A stretch of DNA of 64,000 nucleotides from Bathynomus jamesi (taxonomy: Eukaryota > Arthropoda > Malacostraca > Isopoda > Cirolanidae). Position numbers and translations under genes: made by a program. The DNA lies in NCBI GenBank assembly GCA_023014485.1, contig JAJOZX010002358.1, positions 288,501 to 352,500 of the forward strand. Reading direction: 5' to 3'. Under the pieces are notes generated by a model. That model was not told where the DNA came from and searched no databases. It worked only from the letters and a program-made list of their open reading frames with translations. The first letter of the stretch is position 1. Each line of letters starts with the position of its first letter. Below are positions 1 through 10,413 of the stretch, piece after piece.

Positions 1-282
1 AGCCCCTTCAGCCCCTCCTGGATCAGCTGGTGCTAGCCCCCACATCATAACCTCATACTAATCTATATTACATTACATTTGAAAAACATAATGCCACTGA
101 ACCCTATTGAAGTTATCCAAGTCATGAGCTGTATTTTATAATTTATAATAATAATAAAATTTTGCTAAATGTTAGTCTCAAGTCAGCTAATTAATATATA
201 ACTGTTTACTATGGGTATCCTCACTTTTATGGTCCTAAATTAATGTTTGCAAATAATTTGGGTGCCTTTTACAGTCCTAAAT
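1..282. other. AT-rich sequence, nothing recognised
   Basis: No convincing ORF, RNA gene or repeat structure is visible in this left-edge stretch. Confidence 0.5.
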
Positions 283-362
283 TAAGGTTTATGGTAGATT
301 CATCGCCTGGGGGATTTCATCAGTAGGATGAAACTACCCAATTGATGATTGGGATGATTGAT

Positions 363-431
363 GATTGGTTAGTTAAGTCGTGATAGTTTTGTTAGTTTTA
401 ACGAAAATATCATGACTTAATGTAACCAGTT
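363..431. repeat. Palindromic repeat family, copy A
   Basis: A hairpin-forming repeat of about 70 bp. The left half reads gattggttag..tcgtgat and the right half is its imperfect complement ..atcatgac..aaccagt, with a gttagttttaac centre. The same core recurs at 3882-3948, 11071-11133 and 57836-57908. The sequence to the right (gtgtacatttgacctaacta...) also matches the flank of the copy at 10988-11234. Confidence 0.7.
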
Positions 432-796
432 GTCAAGGGTGTACATTTGACCTAACTAGGTATTTAATTAACCTAACCAGGCATTCAACTGGGGATTGCA
501 CAGCAACCACATATCTGGTTAAATTGCAGTTTAGCACCTAACTGGTGATTAGGTAAACTTTAAATAGCTGTAACTTTTTTATTATTGTGACAAATTTGGA
601 TTCCATATTTGGAAAAGGAGACAAGACTGCAATAGAAACAAAAAAATAAATAAAAAATGGGGTCATCAGTTGGGTGCTAAACTGCAATTTTACCAAACTT
701 GTTACTTTTTATAAACAATTTGTCATCTGCAGAATCAAATTTATTTCAAGAATTCATTGCATTATTTAACCCAATATATAAAACAATGGTGATGAA

Positions 797-2855
797 TAGA
801 GCCCGGATGTTCAGGCAAAATGCCATAAATGCCTTTTTTTGCCTTTTTTGGGAGTATGAGTATGATAATGCCTATTTCGTTGAAAATGCATATTTTTGCC
901 TTTTTAATTAGATTATAAAGAAAAAAGACATAAACAGGCATTTATAGGAAAATTATCATCTATTAGTTACGACTAGACTAACCAGGAATGCGCAGATAAC
1001 GTGAATGAAGATATCGTGGAATTTCATATTGCGGAAATGACATCATGTATGATTGACGTTATCAGCTGAGCGCAGTATCTGAAAACTAGCCTCGCATGGC
1101 CATTTCCTCATATTCGTTGTTCTGCTTCGTGCGTGTGAGGGTGTGCGATCATCAGTGGTATTTGACTAAACTTGAATGATATTTAGAAGACGTTAATATG
1201 CCAAAAGTTAGTTCATCTTCAAGTAGTAAACTGAACCAACATGTTTGTGACTTTGGAAAAGATATCTTTTCCACAGATGGCACAGTGTTATTTTGTAAAG
1301 TGTGTGACAAAGCAGTTAATAGTGAGAAAAGGTACTTTGTTTCCCAGCATGTGCAGACCGTTAAGCACAAAGCTTCTGCTGAAAAGATGAAACCAAACAG
1401 CCTACAAACGTGTTTGATGACAACATTTGCTTCAACGTCAAGTCGTCAATCTACCTTTTCCTTGGAGCTATGCAAATCATTTATTGATGCTGGAATTCCA
1501 CTGTGGAAGTTGGAAAACAAATCATTAAAGACCTTTTTAGAAAAATACACAAAACAAGTTATTCCAAGTGAGTCCACTCTTCGAAAAAATTATGTGGATA
1601 CAAACTACGCCTTTGCAATGCAGAAAATACGTGAAGGCGTTGCAGATAACAAGATATGGATTTCAATAGACGAGACCACCGATTCCATGGGTAGATATAT
1701 TGCTAACGTGATTATAGGTACTTTGGAAGCTGATCAGACGCCGAAAGTTTATCTGCTGACATCAGAAGAGCTGCCAAAGACCAACAGCTCAACAATAGCT
1801 CAACTTTTCACAACATCCCTCGCTTTGCTTTGGCCAGAGGGCATCCAGCATGAAAAAGTTCTTCTCTTCATGACAGACGCAGCGCCGTACATGAAGAAGG
1901 CAGCAACAGCATTGAAAATTCTTTTTCCCCAAATGCTACATGTTACTTGTTTGGCTCACGCACTTCACCGTGTTGCTGAGCAGATACGAGGCTTGTTCCC
2001 CAATGTCGACAAATTAATTTCTAATGGAAAGAAGATATTTCTTAAGGCACCATCAAGATGTCATATGTTGCATGAAATAGCGCCTGAACTCGCATTGCCG
2101 CCACAACCCGTTTTGACGAGGTGGGGAACCTGGATCTCGGCTGCGTTGTATTACACGTCAAATTTTGACAAGTTTCGAGAAGTTGTATCAGCACTTGACA
2201 TCGAAGATGCTTCATCAATCCGCATCATGATGGACCTCATTGAAGATAGATCTCTTCGCAATGAACTTTCATACATCACTTCCCACTTTGCAAAAATACC
2301 TGAGAACATTACTGCTCTTGAAACTAGGAACCAGCCGTTAATCGACGCTTTGAAAATTTTTGAGTTAGTCATTGCAGGCATCAGTCAAGCGCCCGGCGAG
2401 AAAGGTGAATCTGTTCGCGAAAAATGTGACCGAGTGATACGAGCAAATGCAGATCTGGAACGACTAAAGAACATTGCACACGTTCTTGAAGGACACACTG
2501 ATGCCGATGTAGGGGATATGAATCCCATGAATGTATCATGCTTCAAATTTGCTCCTGTTACATCAGTGGAAGTAGAGAGGTCATTCTCGCTGTACAAGCA
2601 TGTTCTTTCAGACAGAAGAAGAGGCCTAAAAGTTGAAAACATAAAAAAATTACTTGTAATTATGTGTAATTCAGACTAATAATGTGCGACGTAGTCTCAA
2701 GGTAATGAAACTAATGATACATTCATACATTATTATATAACTTATTTTGTTTTGTGTGTTTTTGATCGGTATAAAATAAATGCCTTTTTTTGCCTATTTT
2801 ATACTTTTATTTTGCCTATTTTTCAATTTTATAATGCCTAAACATCCGGGCCCTA
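797..2855 (+). mobile_element. hAT DNA transposon, apparently complete
   Basis: The element starts tagagcccggatgttcaggc. It ends in the complement of tagggcccggatgtttaggc, so 18 of 20 terminal bases match. It is flanked by a perfect 8-bp duplication, gtgatgaa, at 789-796 and 2856-2863, the hallmark of hAT insertion. Sub-terminal tgccttttttt(g) repeats occur inside both ends. The single long ORF (1198-2679) is uninterrupted, so this 2,059-bp copy has all visible parts of an autonomous element. It is inserted in an older inverted-repeat element. Confidence 0.93.
1198..2679 (+). CDS. hAT-family transposase, intact 493-aa ORF
   Basis: This ORF would encode the transposase that cuts and re-inserts the surrounding hAT element in the nucleus. 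An N-terminal BED-like zinc finger is visible (C33, C36, H51, H57). The RNase H-like core follows: an SIDETTD motif (D158), an MTDAAPY motif (D227), a CxxH pair (C251, H254), an RW pair near 308-309, and the C-terminal VEVERSFS motif (E460) leading into the hAT dimerisation tail. D158, D227 and E460 fit the hAT DDE triad. At 493 aa it is shorter than many hAT transposases (600-700 aa) and looks like the hAT lineage that gave rise to CGGBP1-type proteins. That sub-family placement is inference. The start is the first ATG, about 400 bp inside the left inverted repeat. No frameshift or nonsense codon is present, which is unusual in this window. Confidence 0.88.
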   Translation: MPKVSSSSSSKLNQHVCDFGKDIFSTDGTVLFCKVCDKAVNSEKRYFVSQHVQTVKHKASAEKMKPNSLQTCLMTTFASTSSRQSTFSLELCKSFIDAGIPLWKLENKSLKTFLEKYTKQVIPSESTLRKNYVDTNYAFAMQKIREGVADNKIWISIDETTDSMGRYIANVIIGTLEADQTPKVYLLTSEELPKTNSSTIAQLFTTSLALLWPEGIQHEKVLLFMTDAAPYMKKAATALKILFPQMLHVTCLAHALHRVAEQIRGLFPNVDKLISNGKKIFLKAPSRCHMLHEIAPELALPPQPVLTRWGTWISAALYYTSNFDKFREVVSALDIEDASSIRIMMDLIEDRSLRNELSYITSHFAKIPENITALETRNQPLIDALKIFELVIAGISQAPGEKGESVREKCDRVIRANADLERLKNIAHVLEGHTDADVGDMNPMNVSCFKFAPVTSVEVERSFSLYKHVLSDRRRGLKVENIKKLLVIMCNSD

Positions 2856-3145
2856 GTGATGAAACTATCCAAAATCCCCAGGCATCCTTGAATCTCAGGT
2901 AGTTTCGTCCCAATCATCAATTGGGTAGTTTCATCCTGGCGATGAAATTCCCCAGGTGACAAATCTACCCAAGACCCTAAATTACTGTTTGTGAATTCAG
3001 GTACATTTGACAGTCTAAAATTATCTAACTTATATAACATATTTTTGCAGGTTGCAGTTGTTTAAATTTAGTAATTTTTGAGCAAGTTGTCAAGATGGAG
3101 ACACTTTTTAAATTAATATTATAAATAGTGGTAAATATTTGTTTT

Positions 3146-3766
3146 AGGATATGACCTGGACTTTGGTATGAAAATTGGGTTTTCTGGTGTATTTCAGTGT
3201 TTTGTGTGAATCTGACCTTCATTTCTTGTGCAAATGAGTGGTTGTGGAGATATGACCCCCCCCCCCCCCTTATCCTACACTTTTGAAGTAGAGGGAAATT
3301 GTGGGGTAAAAGAGGGTGTGTTCCTAGCCATAGTGGCACTACCAAACCTAAAAACCCAACCTAACATAACCTAGGCCTAATGCTCCTAGCCAGGGGCTTC
3401 ACCCCCCTGGACCCCTCTATGGGGGTATTTGAAGGTCAGAAATACACAAATAACAATGAAATACACCAGAAAAACCAATTTTCATGCCAAAAACTGCTTA
3501 ATGGCATTGTAATAGTAGTAGTCACAACTGGTATATACAATGGCTATGATGAATTTGAATTTGGAGCTGAATGTAATTTTCTTGGACCTGGAAATGCATC
3601 TGCGTGTGCATGCAATTTACCTATTTATTTATTTTAATTGATCCAAAAAGTGCTTGAGCTCCAATAATATCAATTTGCACAAGAAATACCATAGAAGAAA
3701 ATAGATTCAGATTTAAATTCTACATAAGAAAAACCTATTGTCATCCCAAAGTCCAGGTCATGTGCT
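3146..3766. repeat. Inverted-repeat element of about 620 bp
   Basis: The left arm (about 3146-3245) starts gatatgacctggactttgg. The right arm (about 3665-3766) is its complement, ending ccaaagtccaggtcatgtgc. A further partial copy of the arm sequence lies at about 3440-3495 (aaataccaatt-type block near catgccaaaaa). A C13 homopolymer sits at 3257-3269. No coding content or target duplication was identified. Confidence 0.5.
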
Positions 3767-3881
3767 AAAATGAATATTAACCCAAATAGCCTTGATGGGC
3801 ATTTGCTGTACTTTTCCCAGTTTTCTATAAAATAAGGAGTTGTGGTACATTTCTGATATTGATATACCCCTACAAATCGAT

Positions 3882-3948
3882 GATTGGGTAGGTTTAGTCA
3901 TGATATTTTTGTTAAAATTAACAAAAATATTACAACAACCTAACCAAT
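3882..3948. repeat. Palindromic repeat family, copy B
   Basis: The core gattgggtaggtttagtcat ... caacctaaccaatt forms an imperfect hairpin around gttaaaattaac. It has the same core as copies A, C and D but no recognisable flanking extension. Confidence 0.65.
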
Positions 3949-4116
3949 TTAAAATTGAACCTTTGATTTTTCCAGCTCTCACCCGCCTAATCTGTGTCAC
4001 TATAGCAGAAAATAAATTGTGAAAAATTTCTCTCACATTGGTGCATAATTAGTGGTTGCTCATGTGGTTATATGTTCTTCTCTGAGGTTGTCCTTCTTTC
4101 CCCCCAAAAAGAATAT

Positions 4117-4672
4117 GCCAGAACAAGTCTACCTGAAGGCATGGTTCACTGCTCTGATGGCAACTTCCGCTACAGCCTAGGACCTAAATTGCCACTTGGA
4201 ATCATTGAGGTTGTATCCATAGCAGAAGATCTCCAAAGCAGCCAGTCAGAAGCTGGCAGGACAGCTTTGGTACATCTCTGAGGAAATGATTCCATTGGCC
4301 TTCTTTGATGCTGATGTTCCATCTGCAACGAAACGTTGGATAGTCACAGCCCTATACAAGAAAGAGGGTGGAGAGCAGATTCCAAAGCATGTCAACCTGC
4401 CTCTCATTTTATCTTTGGAGAGCCTTGTGATGAAGAATTCAATGAGGTTCTTTGAATGACTGCAATTGTCTGCATGTTTCTCGAACAAAGATTTGGATGA
4501 ATGGGAAAAATGGAGGAGTTTCAAGCAGCGCTTAGGGTTGTGGAAAACTTTAGGGTGGTGAATGACCATGCTGAGTGAGCTGTGGTCCTCATCCAACAGT
4601 ACAGCAGCTGCAGTATCTGCTGCAAGTAGTGTTGGAGTATTGCCAGAAGTTTCTAGATGCCAGAAAAAAATC
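4117..4672 (+). pseudogene. Relic transposase-like protein, unclassified family (C-terminal part)
   Basis: The translation aligns by eye with the C-terminal halves of the proteins at 14148-16369 and on the minus strand at 62690-64000. Shared blocks are VYLKAWFTA (cf. LYVKAWFTAPV), QLWYISEEMIPLAFFDADVP (cf. [16 protein letters not shown]) and VVNDHAE (cf. VVNDAAERG). The reading frame changes several times. The R codon of the AER motif is now a stop (4576-4578), consistent with CGA to TGA decay. No function is expected. Similarity to a known superfamily was not established. Confidence 0.7.
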
Positions 4673-5146
4673 TTTGCCTGGGTGACACTGAGTGGTTGCC
4701 ACCCATGACACCCCTGTGGTAGAATGGATAGTACTCATCCATCAGCTCATGGATGGGGGGGGGGACCCAGAGGCAGTGGGGCTGTAGTGCAAACCATATA
4801 ATACCTATTATAGTGATAGAAGGATAACTTTGAAACTCGTGAGTGACCCCTAAATATGAACTGATTGAAATGAAAATTTACCTGCATCATTTTCGCATAG
4901 AACCTCACAACTTAAGTGGGTGGGAGCTAGGAAATATTAAAAAAAGATTTCCCCTATACAGTATACAGACAGTCCCTGACTTACGTAAGGGCTCCATTCC
5001 GGAATGCTTTATGTAAGTTGGAATTGACCCTTCCATAGGTAATCATTGAACACAAGATAAATACTTTTTAATAAATTAAAAAACTAAATATAGTATAGTA
5101 GCAATAAAAGCATAGGAAAGAAAGATAATTAGTTCAAAATACTGTA

Positions 5147-5903
5147 CAGGTAAACCTTGATTTATGATGGGGTTGCATTCCTGAAAACCCCATAGCAAAT
5201 TGAAATATCGTAAATTGAGTTCATTATAACATGGGGTTCAATGAGATATATTTCCAGCCAGTCCCAAACACATGTCACCGAAAAAAAAATTCTTACACAT
5301 AAAATAAATAGAAAACAGTTAAACAACACTCACCACATCATTAAGAACAAGCCTGGTCATCACCACATATCCCCTTTGAGGCTAAGGGGACTCTTGTAGG
5401 TGGAGTGAAGACATCACCCCTCTGGGGAGTCTGGAGAGGCTAAAGTTGAGGGTTGTGGCTCTGATTGTGGCAGGGGTTTGAAAAAGGAGGTAGCAGAGCA
5501 TGGCCTTCACCAGTGCCCTCACAGACAAACTCCTGTTGAAGTTGGGGTCATTCTCAGCAAGGAGCTCCATTGCAGAGTTGACATGGTCAAGTGCAGTGCT
5601 CAGCACCTTCAGAGTCAGTGTCATGGGTGCAGGGTTTTCCTTCCTCACCCACTGACTCGTCTACTGCTGTTCCAGGAGCAGCAGGTCCTCTGTGCTGAGT
5701 TCCTCAGAGTGGCTTTCCAAGATCTCAGCTGACAAGTGCAGTGAGAGATGCGTTCCCTCTTCTAAGTGTCAGTGAGTTTGGCTGACCAATGGCCATTGTT
5801 AATGCAAATTTTTTTGATCATAAATAGGGAGATGGTCTAAATTCACCACCGTTGTCAATGTGAAATATCGTAAATTGGGACATTGTAAATCAAGGTTTAC
5901 CTG
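5147..5903 (-). mobile_element. Second Tigger/pogo-type element nested in the first
   Basis: The ends are caggtaaaccttgatttatg and its complement cataaatcaaggtttacctg (left perfect, right as gtaaatcaaggtttacctg). TA flanks lie at 5145-5146 and 5904-5905. It carries a remnant of a Tigger transposase C-terminus on the minus strand. Confidence 0.78.
5382..5735 (-). pseudogene. Tigger transposase C-terminal relic
   Basis: Read on the minus strand, the translation runs EILESHSEELSTEDLLLLEQ, then after a stop a segment with MTLTLKVLSTALDHV and DPNFNRS. This pattern matches the C-terminal tail of Tigger1-like (CENP-B/jerky related) transposases, where an acidic ELS/T..L..L..Q helix is followed by a DPN.+R segment. 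The catalytic core is absent. It explains the coding-like appearance of this MITE interior. Confidence 0.6.
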
Positions 5904-6102
5904 TACTGTCCTGCACTCTTACGATCACTTGGGTGCTTTCCAGTCATTATTGCAACACAATTAAGGGCAATTTTACAAAAAAAAGTTTGGAGATGATGTG
6001 GAGGGGATTTATGGGAGCATTTACATAGTCAAATTTGCGTAAGTCAAGGGTTACATAACCCAGGGAGTGTCTGTATAGTTATGGACCACCCTAGTATATA
6101 TG

Positions 6103-8480
6103 CAGTAAACCCTTGATAAGTCGGACTATATAGGGCTCTAACCAGTCTGACTCATCGCGAATTACCTTAATTACCCCCCCCCCTATTTACTCCTAAAGAG
6201 GCATAAATACTCTCTAACCTTTTAAGTTTGATTAGTGAGAGTCTAATACAATGTTCAAAATAAACATTAAAAAACACAAAACACAAACGTGAAACAAAAA
6301 ATTTTATTGTTTACCTTTTCGTACAATACAGTATTAAAAAAACACTTCACTTAGTAAAAGAAACAAAATAATAATGGCACTTGACATAGGAAATAAAACA
6401 CTTCTCAGCAAAATAAACAAAAGAATAATAGCACTTGACAGGAAAAAAAGCACTTCACTGTATCATACACTGAAAAAATTTAATGTGTTAGAGACCTGCC
6501 CACCATCACTTGAAGTGTAGACTATGTTCAATGCAGATGAATCACTGCTAGTAGAAGGAACATGTTCACGTTGGCGTAGAAGTGGCTTGAAGAAGTTGTG
6601 AATTTTGAATTGTCGTTGCTTATCATGTTGGAGGTGAATAATGAAAGATCTGAATTCCCTTAAATGTGGATAATATTTTTGGACCTCAGGGTTATCCACT
6701 CCATCAAGCCATGCCATAGCCACATCCATTCCCTTATGCACCTCCGATAACTTGATTGATGTTGAAGGGGGGTCATCATCATCATTGCTTTCTTCTTCAC
6801 TTTCTTGAGTGCCTGCCACAGAAGCAGCAATTTCCTCTTCCATTTGGTGGTGATAGCCTGATTCGTTAGCATCCATTTCTAGCCAGTCAATGATGTCTTC
6901 TTCACTAACATCTTTCGCACTTCCCCTATGCAAAGTATAAAGATAATCTGACGTATCAAATCCAATAAAATCGACAGCAACATCCGTATCATGCAAAAGT
7001 TTGTTCCAGGCATTACGTAATGTTAGCACAGACACCAGATTCCATGCTTCACTAAGGTTGAACAAAGCGTTACAAAGATTATAATTCTTCAAGTTTTCAA
7101 GTGTATGCTTTCCACGTGTGTCCTCAGCATCCTCATCCGTCTTGAACACCACAAAACACTCATTTATCAGCTTTGTGTGGTAGTAGCGTTTGCAGCATTC
7201 AATTATACCCTGGTCCATGGGTTGTAATACAGACGTAGTATTGGGAGGCAAAAACATCACTTTAATTTTGCCATCCCTACTACACAATTTGTCAACACTA
7301 GGATGAGAGGGAGCATTGTCTAAAAGAATTGGTGATTTTCAGCTCTTTGACTTGATGACGAATAATCTCAAGAACTGCGTGACTGTGGAACCAATAAGAG
7401 ATGATTTCTTGGGTAAACCATGCAGTCTTATTTCCTGTATAATGAAGCGGTAGCTTATCCATTATGTTCTTCAAACTTCTTGGCTTCTTAGCTTTTCCAA
7501 CAACCATTGGTTTTAATTGGTGGCTGCCATCTGCATTAGCACAAAAAATAGCAGAAATGTGACCCTTACTAATTTTACGGCCAGGAGTGCTACCTTCTGA
7601 ATGAAAAGCTTGAGTGTTGGAAGGGGAGCTCGCCAAAAAAGGCCAGTTTCATCTGCATTGTACAGTTGACAGAGGCAATCCGGATTCTTTCATCTTTGTC
7701 AATTTCTTATGAAAGGGCTTGATGTTGCTTTGATCAGCACTGAGACTTTCACCAACCACCACCTGATTAGAGATGCAATGCCATGATTGGAAACGGAATA
7801 ACCAGCCAGGGTTAGGACCTTGAAACCTTCTATGCCCAAGTGAACAGCCAAGTGAGATGCAGCATTTTGGATGTCGATTCCGCGAACTGCAACACCAACT
7901 GAATGCTCCTGCTTGAACCATTTAAATACGGTACTGCTTCTTCTAGATCTACATGTTTGGACAGCTTCATCCTCTTCCTAGGGTTTTTAGAGCTTTGAGG
8001 GTCTTCAAGCTTGAGGGCATAACCACGAATCTTATCCCGAGCTTTCTTTATATTATAGAAAGTGCTGCGCTTGATTTGAAATTCCTCGCAGATCATCTGC
8101 ATAAAGCAGCCACTGTCAAAACGATTGGGAATTTTCATCTTCTCATTAATATTCAAAATTTTCAGTTTTATTCCCTTCTGACTGGTAGAAGGCTGTGAAA
8201 CAGCTTTACGCTTCACTGATTCGATTTTGAGAGAGAGTAGCACTGGAAAATTTAAAGTAACAAGCGCAGCAGCAGCAACAACAACAACAAAACTGCTGCT
8301 CACTGCGTTCAATTACCAACTGACAAAATCTTGCTGCTCACTGCGTTCAATTACCAACTGACAAAATCTTGCTGCGTCATGCTACTCTAAGCTCCTGTTA
8401 ACCGAAATTTTGGTGCATATGCGACTCAAAGACTCAGATGAGTGACTCATCCCAAATTCCAACTCATCGAGTATTTACTG
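6103..8480 (-). mobile_element. Tigger (pogo-superfamily) DNA transposon, degraded
   Basis: The left end is cagtaaacccttgataagtc. The right end, read inward, is cagtaaatactcgatgagtt. A TA target dinucleotide follows at 8481-8482. About 2.38 kb lies between the ends and contains a nearly full-length but frameshifted Tigger transposase on the minus strand. A ctgctgctcactgcgttc segment is tandemly duplicated near 8300-8370. Confidence 0.85.
6463..8312 (-). pseudogene. Tigger-like DDE transposase (CENP-B/jerky family), frameshifted
   Basis: The N-terminal part (8312-7830) has the CENP-B-type helix-turn-helix pattern (KIPNRFDSGCFMQMICEEF..). The middle part (7921-7298) holds the GWLFRFQ-like and HISAIFCANADGSHQLKPMV core of the DDE_1 domain. 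Then come LLDNAPSHP just upstream of 7287 and FLPPNTTSVLQPMDQGIIE, the signature around the last acidic residue, and a long C-terminal tail (7287-6463) with an acidic EESNDDDDPP stretch. At least three frame changes (near 7900, 7640 and 7295) separate the parts, so no full protein can be made. Confidence 0.85.
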
Positions 8481-8489
8481 TATATACAT

Positions 8490-8720
8490 ACCATATATCA
8501 CGGTGTACAAGGCGACTGGGTGTATAAGATGACCCCCAAATTTTCAAGTTAAAAGTAGGTTTTGGGCTATACTCGTCATATAAGATGACCCCCCTAATCA
8601 TGCACTTGATTCGGGGAACCAAATGAGCCAGTGAGGAATTACTGCTCCAATAGTCCTTTCGTTCACTAGGCCTACCACTAGTCACTGACCAGTGGAGCAG
8701 TGCTGGTAAGCAACACAAAC
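8490..8720. repeat. Pogo/Tigger-type MITE fragment
   Basis: The sequences cggtgtacaaggcgactggg and gtataagatgacccccaaat, with a second taagatgacccccc at about 8581, resemble the gtataagacgacccc ends of pogo-superfamily MITEs. Only one end is recognisable, so the boundaries are approximate. Confidence 0.4.
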
Positions 8721-8763
8721 ACAGTCTACCTAAGCTAGTGGAAACTACAAAAATTTATACTTA

Positions 8764-9503
8764 GTGTCAGTGCGAAGTGTAGTACGGTATAGCTTTGATT
8801 ATTTGATACAAGGCCAATTCCCTTCTTTTTATGGCAAGATAAAGCACCCTAAATTGATTTGGGGTGCTTATTCTTGGATTTCTCCAATTAATGTTTTGCC
8901 AATAACTTTAGATGTTATTTTGTATTACCAGTATGTAAGATTAGAAATGAAATCATTACCAACAAATGTTGAACCAAAAGTGACAGCTCTAGATAGCTGA
9001 GAAGGTTGCTTCTGATGTTGCGAACATATGGGATAAAGCTTCATTTCCAATCATCTCCCATACCAGCTTGATAAGGAAAATACAAAACTTACAAAAGTGT
9101 CATGACCAGTACCAGAATTTGATGAAGTCACTTAAAAGAGCTGGAATGCCTACTTTTGACAGTAAATGGCAAAATTTTCTCAAGGGAACAGCTAAGTTGT
9201 TTGATGTAGCTGCTTGCCAATGTATTTTAATCTCAGCTTGCAAATGTGACGCATCTTGTCGTTCCTATTCCTGAAAGAAAATTTTTGACTGACCAGAGAA
9301 CTTAACAACAAATGGGCATCAGAGGAGTTGATTTACTACTGACAAAAAAATTACAAAAGTGCACTGAATGCAAATTAACCAGTCAGAAGAGAACTGAAGA
9401 TGAAGCAAGCACAAGTCAGACCACAGCATCTCTGAACTTTTCATCATATGAAATGGATACAAATGAAAATTCTGACAATTCTGATACTGAGCCACATTGC
9501 TAA
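8764..9503 (+). pseudogene. Relic of an uncharacterised multi-copy arthropod ORF
   Basis: Three consecutive frames (8764-9000, 9068-9274, 9312-9503) read as one broken protein. The first has LPITLDVILYYQYVR, the second KLFDVAACQC followed by CKCDASC, and the third an acidic, Ser/Thr-rich end. I recognise the LP.T.D+..YY.....and LFD+AAC.C pattern from unnamed proteins common in arthropod genomes but cannot assign a function. Two frameshifts and internal stops make it non-functional here. Confidence 0.5.
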
Positions 9504-9721
9504 GTAAAGCAACTAAAGCTTCTGCAGCAGTTTGCAGATCCAGGAACAGAGATGGGTTCATCCACTCTCACTTAAGATAACGAAAAATAATGCCTCATTT
9601 CAACACTAAATCAGATTACAAGTGTGAATAAATTCTCTCACAGTCCACCAAGATAGGGAGGTTGGGGTGGATTGGGTGGAAGCCAATGTGCAATCACCTC
9701 CTCATGGTGGGTTCTGGGTGC

Positions 9722-10054
9722 AAACAGTCCCTGACTTATGTAAGGGTTCCATTCCAGAAGGCTTTATGTAAGTTGGAATTGACCCTTCCATAGGTAATCA
9801 TTGAACACAAGATACAATACTTTTTTATAAATTAAAGAACTGTGACTGAGCACAAAATGGTGCCTTGCAGGACAATGCTACCAGCTACCTTACACCTTAC
9901 TCCACAGTATTCTTCCACAGCCTCACTACGCATGCTTATGGTAACTAATGTAAACTTCACACAACTTGAAAAAAATTTTAATGGGATTTGTGGGAGCATT
10001 TATGTAAAGTCAAATTTGCATAAGTTGAGGCTTGCATAACCCATGGAGCATCTG
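9722..10054. mobile_element. Tigger/pogo-type MITE
   Basis: The left end cagtccctgacttatgtaag and the right-end complement cagatgctccatgggttatg match the element at 4966-6073, including the internal gttggaattgacccttcc block. The length is about 330 bp and there is no coding capacity. Confidence 0.7.
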
Positions 10055-10413
10055 TATATTCATCCACATATTTGGTGAATATAGCAGAGTTGCACTCAAA
10101 TATTTAACAGTGCTTTTAAAAAAACATATATTACAAATATCTGATTTTATATTAAAATGTGCAAATTTTTAAAGCTCTTGCAGAACCAGAAGATAAAAGG
10201 CTTCAGCAAAAATATTTAAACAAAATTACCTCCATCAGTATGCAACTTTTCTACCCGTGGAGAAAATGATAATCAGAAGTTTTTTTTTTTAGACACTACT
10301 TTTCACTCCATCCTAATATGGAGCCTACCTAGTTCCTTTAATCTTTCCTTGTATTCCAATCTTAGGTTAGGGATAAACTTGGGGTAAATGTTTAGAATAA
10401 CTCCAAACTGTTC
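10055..10413. other. Intergenic, nothing recognised
   Basis: AT-rich sequence with a T10 tract near 10280 and no supported ORF or element boundary. Confidence 0.4.

Larger units (their letters stand above)
283..2976. repeat. MITE-like inverted repeat split by a hAT insertion
   Basis: The left arm (about 283-346) and right arm (about 2893-2976) are imperfect inverted complements. Both contain a gatgaaactacccaattgat-type segment and a cctgggg(g)atttc segment. The hAT at 797-2855 lies between them, so the inverted repeat is the older host element. Its outer ends fade gradually and no target duplication was found. Confidence 0.5.
4966..6073. mobile_element. Tigger/pogo-type non-autonomous element
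   Basis: The terminal inverted repeats read cagacagtccctgacttacg at the left and the complement of cagacactccctgggtta at the right. TA dinucleotides flank both (4964-4965 and 6074-6075). A shorter relative occurs at 9722-10054. The element sits inside the terminal repeat of the unclassified transposon copy 3 and is itself interrupted at 5147-5903. Confidence 0.75.
4117..6097 (+). mobile_element. Unclassified TIR transposon, copy 3 (5'-truncated, interrupted)
   Basis: This is the 3' part of the same element family as 13965-16620. After the coding relic, the block gtgacccctaaatatgaact (from about 4833) matches the inner terminal repeat of the 14-16 kb copy. The terminal repeat then runs to tttcccctatacagta, is broken by the Tigger-type element at 4966-6073, and resumes with gttatggaccaccctag at 6077-6097, the expected outer end. 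The 5' half is missing; coding similarity begins near 4117. Confidence 0.7.

Noticed and set aside
699..911. 70-codon ORF spanning the left end of the hAT.
   Set aside because: It crosses the target duplication and terminal repeat and has low-complexity sequence; not a gene.
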